From JBFMFE01 sp040752295 (GTDB lineage Bacteria > UBP15 > UBA6099 > JBFMBQ01), in the NCBI GenBank assembly GCA_040752295.1, contig JBFMFE010000054.1:1-36262 (forward strand): a stretch of 36,262 nucleotides of DNA. Direction: 5' to 3'. Position numbers and translations under genes: made by a program. Below, piece by piece: positions 1-6,936 of the stretch. The notes below the pieces were generated by a model. The model made no database searches, was not told the DNA's origin, and saw only the letters and a program-made list of their open reading frames with translations. Each line of letters begins with the position of its first letter. Within the stretch, counting starts at the first letter, position 1.

Positions 1-60
1 AAGGGCACGGGCAGGGGCAGGGGCACGGGCGCGGGCAAGGGCACGGGCAAGGGCAAGGGG
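1..60. repeat. GGGCAN hexanucleotide low-complexity tract
   Basis: The window opens inside a run of imperfect 6-base units (GGGCAC, GGGCAG, GGGCAA, GGGCGC). The left end is outside the window. Bases 61-199 between the tract and the first promoter hold no gene that I can support. Confidence 0.7.
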
Positions 61-199
61 GGCACGTTACGCGGGGTCAAGAGTACGCGCCGACCGTCGG
101 CGTGATAGCCGGCGCGGTCGTCCGCGGAATTTTCCTCCGAACGGGATTGCACGGTTCGCCGGAGCGTCCGGGAGGGGGTGGAGATTTTTTTACACCCCC

Positions 200-229
200 T
201 TGACGGCGCCGGGCGGGCGTATTTATAAT
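200..229 (+). promoter_or_regulatory. sigma-70 promoter of the iron operon
   Basis: TTGACG at 200-205 and a consensus TATAAT at 224-229 are separated by 18 bases. The expected start of transcription is about 236, leaving a short leader with GGAGG at 251-255 in front of the TTG start at 262. The -10 box overlaps the palindrome at 227-244, so a repressor bound there would block this promoter. Confidence 0.75.
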
Positions 230-244
230 TAGTCGTGCCTAATT
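227..244. promoter_or_regulatory. candidate iron-regulator operator 1
   Basis: The sequence is AATTAG, then TCGTGC, then CTAATT: an inverted repeat with 6-bp perfect arms lying on the -10 and start region. Its core TTAG-N6-CTAA is the same as that of the palindrome at 988-1007 and resembles the half-sites of DtxR/IdeR iron boxes (family knowledge). It is probably the autoregulatory site of the DtxR-type protein encoded just downstream. Confidence 0.6.
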
Positions 245-261
245 GAGAGCGGAGGCTTAAC

Positions 262-972
262 TTGGCGGAAAAAAACGCCGGCGTCTCGCAAGCCCTCGAA
301 GACTACCTCGAGGCGATATACATCCTTCAGAAAGTCCACAATGCCGTAAGGGTCGCCGAAATCGCCACGTACCTTGACGTGACAATGCCAAGCGTGACCG
401 GCAGCATGCGCAAACTCGCCGAGAAAAAGCTCATCAAGTACGTGAAGCGCCGATACGTGCAGCTCACCGACGAAGGCGAGCGCCTCGCGCGGGCTGTTCA
501 CAGAAAACACGAGGAACTGTACCACTTTTTCCACAACGTGCTCAACGTCGAGAGCAGGACCGCCGAAGAGGACGCCTGCCGCGCGGAACACGTCCTCCAC
601 AGGGAAACCGTCGAAAAACTGATACGGTTCGCACAATGGGCGGAGACCTCGGCGGGTGAGGGCGGCGCCGCTGCGACCCCCGGCGGACCCGCGGCGCGCG
701 CGGGTTCCGCCGGGAGCGCCGTGAGCGCTGACGGCGGCGGGCGGGAATCGAGGACCCTCTCAGGCGCCGCCCCCGGCGAGCGCGTGAAAATAACGAAGCT
801 GAAAGCGAGGGGGGAACTGCGCAAGAGGCTTTCGGAAATGGGGCTGACGCGCGGCGCCGAGGTGAGGATCGTCAGAGTCGCTCCGCTCGGCGACCCCGTG
901 GACGTGCTCATCAGGGGCTATCATCTTTCGCTGCGGAAGGAGGAGGCGGCGAAGATCGAGGTGGAAGCGTGA
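262..972 (+). CDS. DtxR-family iron-dependent regulator with C-terminal FeoA domain
   Basis: This is a metal-dependent repressor of 236 aa. A winged helix-turn-helix occupies about residues 8-75 (HTH around VAEIATYLDVTMPSVTGSMR). The dimer/metal region follows, with the motif DACRAEH: C106, E109 and H110 match the Cys-Glu-His ligand set of iron-type DtxR proteins rather than the Glu-Glu-His set of MntR. A Gly/Ala/Ser-rich linker (about 130-172) leads to a FeoA/SH3-like domain (about 173-236, core RKRLSEMGLTRGAEVRIV). The TTG start is chosen because GGAGG lies seven bases upstream and the N-terminus fits the family. It is the first gene of the Feo operon. A C-terminal FeoA-like domain is usual in DtxR proteins, but the long linker is not. 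Confidence 0.9.
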   Translation: MAEKNAGVSQALEDYLEAIYILQKVHNAVRVAEIATYLDVTMPSVTGSMRKLAEKKLIKYVKRRYVQLTDEGERLARAVHRKHEELYHFFHNVLNVESRTAEEDACRAEHVLHRETVEKLIRFAQWAETSAGEGGAAATPGGPAARAGSAGSAVSADGGGRESRTLSGAAPGERVKITKLKARGELRKRLSEMGLTRGAEVRIVRVAPLGDPVDVLIRGYHLSLRKEEAAKIEVEA

Positions 973-987
973 TTTTTTTTAAAATTT

Positions 988-1007
988 CTGTTAGGAACGC
1001 CTAACAG
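988..1007. promoter_or_regulatory. candidate iron-regulator operator 2
   Basis: CTGTTAGGaacgCCTAACAG is a perfect palindrome with 8-bp arms and a 4-base centre, 21 bases before the GTG start of the Fur-FeoA gene. It shares TTAG-N6-CTAA with the site at 227-244. A T-run precedes it (973-980) instead of following it, so it is not a typical rho-independent terminator on the plus strand. I read it as a second operator that lets the Fur-FeoA/feoB part of the operon be controlled internally. No convincing separate promoter is visible here. Confidence 0.55.
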
Positions 1008-1027
1008 GCGCGCCGCGGGACGATCGC

Positions 1028-1711
1028 GTGAAGGAAACGAACCTGAACGAAAAACTGAAAAGGGAATTCGAGAGGATGATCGCGCAGGCGGAAATCCGGC
1101 TCACCCCCGCGCAGAAAAAAACGGTGGAATTCTTCCTCGACACCGACGAACACCTCTCCCTCGACACCCTCGCGAAGGAATGCGCAGGGCGCCATCCCGG
1201 ATGCGCCACCGAAGACGTCGAACGCGCCATGAACCTGCTCGTCGAGTACGGATTCGCCAGAAAGAGCGTCTTCGATGAGCGCGGAACGCTCTACGAACAC
1301 CGCCACCTCACCGAGCACCACGACCACATGGTGTGCGTAAAATGCGGGAAAATCTCCGAGTTTTTCAACCACGCCCTCGAGGAACTCCAGGACTCCATCG
1401 CCCTGGGCACGGGCTTCCGCGCACTGAACCACAAACTCGAAATATACGGCATCTGCCCGGATTGCCTCGGCAGGAGGACCGCGCTCGTCCCCCTCGCGGC
1501 GGTCAGCTCCGGCGAAAGGGCGGCGCTCAGCGAAATCATCGGCGGCAGGGAACTGACGGCGAGGCTTGCCGACATGGGGCTGACCCCGGGCGTGGAGTTC
1601 GAAGTCGTGAGCAACCCCGGAGGCGGTCCCGTCGTAGTCAGCGTCCGCGACTCAAGGCTCGCCCTCGGCAGGGGAATGGCTGAAAAAGTTATGGTTCTGC
1701 TCACGCGCTGA
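1028..1711 (+). CDS. Fur-family regulator fused to a FeoA domain
   Basis: The protein has 227 aa. Residues about 15-150 are a Fur-type metalloregulator: an N-terminal winged helix, then the HHDHMVCVKCG signature (97-107) and a second Cys pair CPDC (143-146), the usual structural zinc pairs CxxC/CxxC. Residues about 153-227 form a FeoA domain (GRELTARLADMGLTPGVEFE). Ordinary Fur is about 130-150 aa and ends after the second Cys pair, so the FeoA part is an extra domain. The GTG start follows the purine-rich GCGGGA. The gene lies between the DtxR-type gene and feoB on the same strand. It probably senses iron and controls this operon, while the FeoA part may contact FeoB (inference). The order and similarity of both domains are clear, and no frameshift joins them. 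Confidence 0.9.
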   Translation: MKETNLNEKLKREFERMIAQAEIRLTPAQKKTVEFFLDTDEHLSLDTLAKECAGRHPGCATEDVERAMNLLVEYGFARKSVFDERGTLYEHRHLTEHHDHMVCVKCGKISEFFNHALEELQDSIALGTGFRALNHKLEIYGICPDCLGRRTALVPLAAVSSGERAALSEIIGGRELTARLADMGLTPGVEFEVVSNPGGGPVVVSVRDSRLALGRGMAEKVMVLLTR

Positions 1712-1781
1712 TACGCAACAACCGGCGCGCAGTTTACGACGAGGCACGCTGCGCCGCCGGCGGCTCGATGGGAGAAACCCC

Positions 1782-3971
1782 ATGACCACGAAAAACCTCA
1801 CTGTCGCGCTCGCGGGAAACCCCAACTCGGGCAAAACCTCCGTCTTCAACAACCTCACGGGCGCCCGCCAGCACGTCGGCAACTGGCCCGGCGTCACCGT
1901 CGAGAGAAAAGAAGGTTTCCTCCACACCGACGGCGTCAGGATCAGGGTCGTTGACCTCCCCGGCACATACAGCCTCACGGCATATTCCCTCGACGAGATC
2001 ATCGCGCGCAATTTCGTGGTGCGCGAGAACCCCGACGTGGTCGTTGACATAGTGGACGCCTCCAACCTCGAGCGCAACCTGTACCTCGCCGTGCAGATGA
2101 TCGAGCTGGGCGCGAATCTCGTGATCGCGCTCAACATGACCGACGTCGCCGAGGCGAAGGGCTTGAGGATAAACGTCGGGCTTCTCTCGGAGCTTTTAGG
2201 CGTGCCGGTCGTGTCCACCGTGGCGACGAAGGGCAGGGGCATGGCGGAGATCGTCGGCGCCGTCCTCGAAGCCGCGGGAGGGAAGGGCAGGGGGAGGAAA
2301 GTCAGGGTGTACTACGGCAGCGAAGTCGAGGACGAGGTCGGGCGCCTGGTCGCGCTGATAAACGGGACGGGCGTCCTAGTCCGGGACTACGACCCGCGGT
2401 GGCTCGCGCTCAAACTTCTCGAACGGGACAGGCAGGTGGCGGGCGAAGTCGCGGAAGCGCCCGGCGGCGCGGAGGTCCTCGCCGAGGCGGCTAAAAGCGC
2501 GTCGCACCTCAAAACCGTCACCGGCGAGGACCCGGAGACCATCCTCGCGGACAGCCGCTACGGTTTCATCAACGGGCTGTTGAAGGAAGTCGTCGCGAAG
2601 TCGGTCATAGACCGCCGTTCACTCTCCGACACCATAGACGCGGTCGTTCTGAACCGCGCGCTCGGTCTGCCCATCTTCATCGGGCTGATGTGGCTCATCT
2701 TCCAGCTCACATTCAGGCTCGGCGCCGCGCCGATGGAATGGATAGACGCCGCCTTCGTCTGGACGGGGAACGCCCTCGGCTCGCTCCTCGGCGGCTCGCT
2801 GTTCGCGTCGCTGCTGGTGGACGGCGTCATAGGAGGCGTCGGCGGCGTGCTCGTGTTCCTGCCCAATATCCTGCTGCTGTTTTTCGCCATAGCGCTCCTC
2901 GAGGACACGGGCTACATGGCGCGCGCCGCGTTCATCATGGACAGGGTGATGCACCTCATCGGGCTGCACGGAAAATCCTTCATACCGATGCTCGTCGGCT
3001 TCGGGTGCAACGTTCCGGCGATCATGGCGACGCGCACGCTCGAAAGCCAGCGCGACCGCCTCGTGACCATCCTGATCATTCCCCTCATGAGCTGCGGCGC
3101 GAGACTCCCGGTCTACGTCCTCCTCGCCGGCGCTTTCTTCCGCCCCGAGACCGCAGGTCACGTCATATTTTCCCTCTACATCATCGGAGCGGCGTCCGCC
3201 ATCCTCATGGCGAGGCTTTTCCGGGCGTTCCTTCTCCCGGGACCTTCCACCCCCTTCGTCATGGAGCTTCCGCCCTACAAGGCGCCGACGCTCAAAAGCG
3301 TTCTCATCCACATGTGGGAGCGCGGATGGCTTTACCTCAAAAAAGCCGGAACGATCCTTCTCGCCATCGCCGTCGTGATGTGGTTCCTGACGGCGGTGCC
3401 GCGCGGATTCCCCGGACGAGAAGGACTTGAATCCCGTCTTGAAAAGGCGAACGCCCGTTTCGAGACCGCGGCCGCGGAGGCGGGACTGAAAGAGGGGACC
3501 GTGGAGTACGACGCGCTGTACGGACCGGTCGCGGCGCTCAAAAACGAGATCGCCGCGGGGCAGCTCAGGCACAGCATCGCGGGCAGGCTCGGCGCGGCGA
3601 TAGAGCCTGTTTTCAGACCGCTCGGGTTCGACTGGAAGGCGGACGTCGCCCTCGTCGCCGCGTTCGCCGCGAAGGAAGTCGTCGTCAGCACGCTCGGAAC
3701 CATTTACAGCGTCGGCGAGGCGGACGAGACCTCGGCGGGACTCAGGGCGGAAATCGCAGACGACCCCGTCTTCAACCCGCTCGTCGCCTACGTCCTCATG
3801 CTCTTCACGCTCCTCACCGTCCCCTGCATGGCGACCGTCGCCGTCATAAGACGCGAAACCAACTCCTGGAAATGGCCCCTGTTCTCGATAGCCTACCAGT
3901 CCGCACTCGCATGGCTCGTGTGCTTCGCCGTGTTCCAGCTCGGCAGCGCCGCAGGCGTCGGAACCGGGTGA
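1782..3971 (+). CDS. feoB: ferrous iron transport protein FeoB
   Basis: Inner-membrane Fe(II) transporter of 729 aa, normal for the family. The N-terminal G domain has G1 GNPNSGKTS (12-20), G3 DLPG (58-61) and G4 NMTD (118-121). A helical GDI region follows, then two Gate repeats with the hallmark Cys segments GFGCNVPAIMATRTLES and, near the C-terminus, VPCMATVAVIRRE. A charged stretch between the Gates (about 540-600) is cytoplasmic or periplasmic and common in long FeoB proteins. The ATG lies 70 bases after the Fur-FeoA stop with no visible promoter, so it is co-transcribed with both regulators. No separate feoA is present; FeoA domains occur only fused to the two regulators. Confidence 0.97.
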   Translation: MTTKNLTVALAGNPNSGKTSVFNNLTGARQHVGNWPGVTVERKEGFLHTDGVRIRVVDLPGTYSLTAYSLDEIIARNFVVRENPDVVVDIVDASNLERNLYLAVQMIELGANLVIALNMTDVAEAKGLRINVGLLSELLGVPVVSTVATKGRGMAEIVGAVLEAAGGKGRGRKVRVYYGSEVEDEVGRLVALINGTGVLVRDYDPRWLALKLLERDRQVAGEVAEAPGGAEVLAEAAKSASHLKTVTGEDPETILADSRYGFINGLLKEVVAKSVIDRRSLSDTIDAVVLNRALGLPIFIGLMWLIFQLTFRLGAAPMEWIDAAFVWTGNALGSLLGGSLFASLLVDGVIGGVGGVLVFLPNILLLFFAIALLEDTGYMARAAFIMDRVMHLIGLHGKSFIPMLVGFGCNVPAIMATRTLESQRDRLVTILIIPLMSCGARLPVYVLLAGAFFRPETAGHVIFSLYIIGAASAILMARLFRAFLLPGPSTPFVMELPPYKAPTLKSVLIHMWERGWLYLKKAGTILLAIAVVMWFLTAVPRGFPGREGLESRLEKANARFETAAAEAGLKEGTVEYDALYGPVAALKNEIAAGQLRHSIAGRLGAAIEPVFRPLGFDWKADVALVAAFAAKEVVVSTLGTIYSVGEADETSAGLRAEIADDPVFNPLVAYVLMLFTLLTVPCMATVAVIRRETNSWKWPLFSIAYQSALAWLVCFAVFQLGSAAGVGTG

Positions 3972-3978
3972 TACGGTG

Positions 3979-4167
3979 ATGAATGTGAATATTCTGGACT
4001 GGACCATTGTCCCGCTCGCGCTCGCCGCGGCGGTGTACTATCTGTACGGGCGCTTTCGCGGAACAGCCGCCCGGCGCGCCCGCTGCGCCTGCTCCGGCTG
4101 CGACGCCGCGGATGACTGCGCTGAAAGGGGGGAAAACTTCCGAGCCGCGCATCGGACCGGCGAATGA
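3979..4167 (+). CDS. FeoB-associated Cys-rich membrane protein
   Basis: A 62-aa protein that starts eight bases after the feoB stop (ATG 3979; a GTG at 3976 is in frame). One N-terminal membrane helix (about ILDWTIVPLALAAAVYYLYG) is followed by a basic stretch and the cysteine cluster CACSGCDAADDC. This is the layout of the small FeoB-associated Cys-rich proteins found after feoB in many genomes. They are thought to help FeoB, but the mechanism is not settled. Identification rests on position, size, the helix and the Cys spacing. Confidence 0.85.
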   Translation: MNVNILDWTIVPLALAAAVYYLYGRFRGTAARRARCACSGCDAADDCAERGENFRAAHRTGE

Positions 4168-4190
4168 CCGTATTTGATATATAAGCCCGA

Positions 4191-4297
4191 ATCGTTCACG
4201 GCGCGTGAACGATCCGCAATAAGGTAAAAGGACCGCCTTGCCTGGAAAGCCGACGGTCCCTTTCCGGTGTCCCGTAAAAGGAAGTGCGCCTTTTACG
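4191..4297 (+). promoter_or_regulatory. hairpin-rich region before the porin gene
   Basis: Three inverted repeats follow one another. The first is ATCGTTCACG-gcg-CGTGAACGAT (4191-4213, 10-bp perfect stem). The second is AAAAGGACCG (4226-4235) with CGGTCCCTTT (4254-4263), one mismatch. The third is CGTAAAAGG-N7-CCTTTTACG (4273-4297, 9-bp perfect). None is followed by a T-run. The first may end the Feo transcript or be a protein-binding site. The other two would lie in the leader of the porin mRNA if transcription starts upstream. I do not recognise a known riboswitch. Confidence 0.45.
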
Positions 4298-4357
4298 TTG
4301 TCCATATTCATTTTAGCACAAGTTATGAGATTGAGACAAGTAAGGAGGATGAAAAAC

Positions 4358-5527
4358 ATGATCTCGCAGTTCCACCGATTTGTTCTGTTGTCAGTTCTTT
4401 TTCTTGTAACCGCACAGATTCATGCGTGGGGGGCGCATGAGGGCGGCAAGTCCCGCGTATCCTACCTGGAAGGGTTTGAAAATGCGCTTGCGTACGGGCT
4501 CACGAAAAATATAGACGCCGCCGGAGTTTGTCTGTTCACTTCGCGGGACGGCAACAATGATACGCGGGGCGGGGAATGCACTTTCAATACGCATCTCGTT
4601 CTAAATGTTGATTTTACAAAAGCAGGACCCGACTGGAGCGGAAACTTGAATTTCGATGTGGAAAGCAGACAGGGTCCGGGCATAACCTCACGCAGACTCG
4701 GAGACATTTTCGGGGTCAACAACGACGAGGGCAGAAATTTCACCCAGATATCCGAGTTGTTGTACCAGCGGGATTATCCCTCCTCGTCATACTTCAAGAT
4801 TGGGCAGATGGATGCGGGGGCGGACTTCCAGGTAGTCGAAAACGCCGGGGAGTTTCTCAATTCGGCATTCGGAGTAATCCCGAATCTTCCGGTTCCCACT
4901 TTCCCTGATTATGCCTTTGGCGCGGTGGTCAGCCGATGGCTGCCGGAATTCGGCTATGCGCGGCTTGGGGTCACGGACGGCGCGATGGCGGACGGCACAT
5001 CAAAGACCGAGACAGCTTTCGATCAGACGTTTTACGCGCTTGAAATCGGATATGTCCCGACCGTCCCGGTTGAAGATGAGCCTCATGCTGTCTATAAAGT
5101 CGGAATGTTCAAACACACCGGTAACATCTCCGATTGCTGCGACGGATTAGAGCACAATGACAATCACGGTTTTTACTTCGTGGCCGATCAACCGCTGTCG
5201 CATAAAGCGGGGCTGTTCCTTCAGTTTGGCGACACTCCCGACGACCGCAGTTTCATATCGAGATATTGGGGCGCGGGAGTCGCGTTCAACGGCTTTCTCA
5301 AATCACGACCTGAAGATGCCGCCGGCGTCGCCCTCGGAACCGGGCGGATTAACTCCTATTCCCGTGAGCGGGGCGCAGGTTCGGGAGAATCCGTTCTGGA
5401 GGTCTATTACAAATTCCAGACACAGCACTCTCTGAGTCTTATGCCCGATTTTCAATGGATTCGAAGTCCCGGTGGAAACGGAAAGAACAACCTTATTTAC
5501 GGGTTGAAGTTTCAATATTCCTATTGA
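4358..5527 (+). CDS. OprB-type outer-membrane porin
   Basis: The protein has 389 aa. The N-terminus is a Sec signal peptide (MISQFHRF, hydrophobic VLLSVLFLVTA, cleavage near IHA-WGA), followed by alternating beta-strand sequence ending in an aromatic strand (GLKFQYSY), as in outer-membrane barrels. The segments DIFGVNNDEG, YFKIGQMD, LNSAFGVIPN and YWGAGVAFNG fit the carbohydrate-selective porin OprB family. The ATG at 4358 is chosen because AAGGAGG (4342-4348) is nine bases upstream. The in-frame ATG at 4349 is too close to it, and the TTG at 4238 would precede the signal peptide. Next to the Feo genes it could help a ligand or metal cross the outer membrane, but the family mostly handles sugars. 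Base composition is visibly AT-richer than that of its neighbours. Confidence 0.8.
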   Translation: MISQFHRFVLLSVLFLVTAQIHAWGAHEGGKSRVSYLEGFENALAYGLTKNIDAAGVCLFTSRDGNNDTRGGECTFNTHLVLNVDFTKAGPDWSGNLNFDVESRQGPGITSRRLGDIFGVNNDEGRNFTQISELLYQRDYPSSSYFKIGQMDAGADFQVVENAGEFLNSAFGVIPNLPVPTFPDYAFGAVVSRWLPEFGYARLGVTDGAMADGTSKTETAFDQTFYALEIGYVPTVPVEDEPHAVYKVGMFKHTGNISDCCDGLEHNDNHGFYFVADQPLSHKAGLFLQFGDTPDDRSFISRYWGAGVAFNGFLKSRPEDAAGVALGTGRINSYSRERGAGSGESVLEVYYKFQTQHSLSLMPDFQWIRSPGGNGKNNLIYGLKFQYSY

Positions 5528-5805
5528 ACTGTGCTCCGCCGAGAGTGTCAGGGAGATTTCGCAAGAATGGTTTGTCAGGTGTGATAATGCGAACAGGGAA
5601 AAGCGAAAAGGTCTCTTCTCAATTACCCTCGCATCGGAGTAACCGGGAGTTATCCATAATGGAAATGTACAGCGGAATTGTTGTAAAGTTTGTTTATGAT
5701 TTCTGGATTATTCTTGGCGATTTGTCCCCCACCTTCTGTTCGTATTTCTTATGACCGGCTCACTTTCGGCGGAATCGCGGCGCGGGCATCCGGGGAGGAG
5801 CGGGT

Positions 5806-6831
5806 ATGAGTTTTATGCCGGAAAAATCCGCCCGCGGCGTATGCAAACTGCTGATTTTAGCGGCACTCCTTTTTCAGACATTTACACCGTCCGTTGCGCC
5901 GGCAGGCGGTCCCGTGAAAGAGCATCGCAGCGTCATGGTGATGGGGACCATCGCCGAAGTGACGATTTACGGGGAGGACGAGGGGAAAACCGCTGAGGCG
6001 ATGAAGAAAGTTTTCACTGTTTTCGACGACGTGGATGATTCAATGAGCGTGTATAAAAAGGAGAGCGAACTTTCACTTCTCAACGCGGCGGCATACGAAT
6101 CGCCCGTGCGGGTGAGCCGCGGCATGATGGAACTGATCGAAAAAAGCATCGCGTTTTCTCGAATGACCGATGGCGCGTTCGACGTCACCGTCGGTCCGCT
6201 CATGGAAATATGGGGGTTTATCAGTGCGCGCAAGGATCTCCCCGGCGATGAAGCGGTGCGTTCCGCGCTCGAAAAAGTCGGCTGCAAAAAAATAGTCATA
6301 GATAAGGAAAATCAAACGGTCGGCTTCACCGTTCCCGGAATGTGGATAGACCTCGGCGGCATTGCGAAAGGATACGCCGTTGACCTGGCGGTGGATGAAT
6401 TGAGGAAAGAAGGAATCGAAAACGCCCTTGTGAACCTCGGAGGAAATATATACGCGTTAGGCTCCCCGCCCGGCGAGAGCGCCTGGAAAGTGGGTATCCG
6501 TGATCCGCTGAAGGCAGGAAACGTTCTGAAAACTCTGCGCCTGAAAAACCGGGCGGCGGCAACATCCGGCAGCTACGAAAGATTCGTGCGCATAGGTGAA
6601 AAAAGCTACTCGCACATCATGGACCCTCGAACCGGCCTCCCCGCAGCCGGTGTGCTGAGCGTCACAGTAACGGCGGACACGGCGATTGAGACCGACGCCC
6701 TGTCCACGGCGTTTTTCGTACTCGGTTATGCCCGCTCTAAAAAATTAATCGGCAGGCTGCATAACACGGAAGCGTTTTTCGTCCTGCCGGGTTCGGATGA
6801 TGAAGTCGTTTTTATAAGGATCAAGGGCTGA
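5806..6831 (+). CDS. apbE: FAD:protein FMN transferase ApbE
   Basis: This periplasmic enzyme attaches FMN from FAD to a threonine of target flavoproteins such as Nqr/Rnf or extracellular reductase subunits. It has 341 aa. A Sec signal or anchor lies at about residues 14-33. The family motifs follow in order: MVMGTIAEVTIYG, SMSVYKKESELSLLN, VGPLMEIWGF, DLGGIAKGYAVD, NLGGNIYALG, ATSGSYERF, SHIMDPRTGLP and ETDALSTAFFVLG (Mg and FAD ligands). The start has GGGGAGGAG at 5792-5800. The 278-base gap after the porin gene is AT-rich and holds no supported gene or terminator. No obvious flavinylated partner is in the window. Confidence 0.93.
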   Translation: MSFMPEKSARGVCKLLILAALLFQTFTPSVAPAGGPVKEHRSVMVMGTIAEVTIYGEDEGKTAEAMKKVFTVFDDVDDSMSVYKKESELSLLNAAAYESPVRVSRGMMELIEKSIAFSRMTDGAFDVTVGPLMEIWGFISARKDLPGDEAVRSALEKVGCKKIVIDKENQTVGFTVPGMWIDLGGIAKGYAVDLAVDELRKEGIENALVNLGGNIYALGSPPGESAWKVGIRDPLKAGNVLKTLRLKNRAAATSGSYERFVRIGEKSYSHIMDPRTGLPAAGVLSVTVTADTAIETDALSTAFFVLGYARSKKLIGRLHNTEAFFVLPGSDDEVVFIRIKG

Positions 6832-6844
6832 ATGTTTCCACGCT

Positions 6845-6869
6845 AATTATTCAGGCTTTTTGAATAATT
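6845..6869. repeat. inverted repeat between convergent genes
   Basis: AATTATTCA (6845-6853) and TGAATAATT (6861-6869) form a 9-bp AT-rich stem with a 7-base loop containing TTTT. It sits just after apbE and at the end of the minus-strand small ORF, where it could act as a weak bidirectional terminator. The stem is too AT-rich to be convincing. Confidence 0.4.
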
Positions 6870-6936
6870 CGGATTCCACGAGGGCAAGCGCATCCGCGGC
6901 TGTGATAACGGCGGTTCCTGCTTCGTTATTCATCAT
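6847..6936 (-). CDS. 29-aa ORF overlapping the end of the GH94-like gene
   Basis: It starts with two ATG codons at 6936 and overlaps the last 11 bases of the GH94-like gene in another frame, which permits translational coupling. It encodes MMNNEAGTAVITAADALALV and a short acidic tail ending at TAA 6847. The stop falls in the inverted repeat at 6845-6869. No family is recognised. It may be a real small protein, the remnant of a longer downstream gene, or chance. Confidence 0.25.
   Translation of the reverse strand: MMNNEAGTAVITAADALALVESELFKKPE

Noticed and set aside
988..1007. terminator after the DtxR-type gene
   Set aside because: The T-run precedes the palindrome and none follows it. A regulator site fits better, and the next genes need read-through.
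2619..4007. 462-codon open frame opposite feoB
   Set aside because: Composition is Glu/Arg/His-rich with no hydrophobic core, and it mirrors a clear feoB frame. It is an antisense shadow caused by high GC.
5587..5754. 55-codon frame between porin and apbE
   Set aside because: No ribosome site, AT-rich, no recognisable feature beyond a chance hydrophobic stretch.
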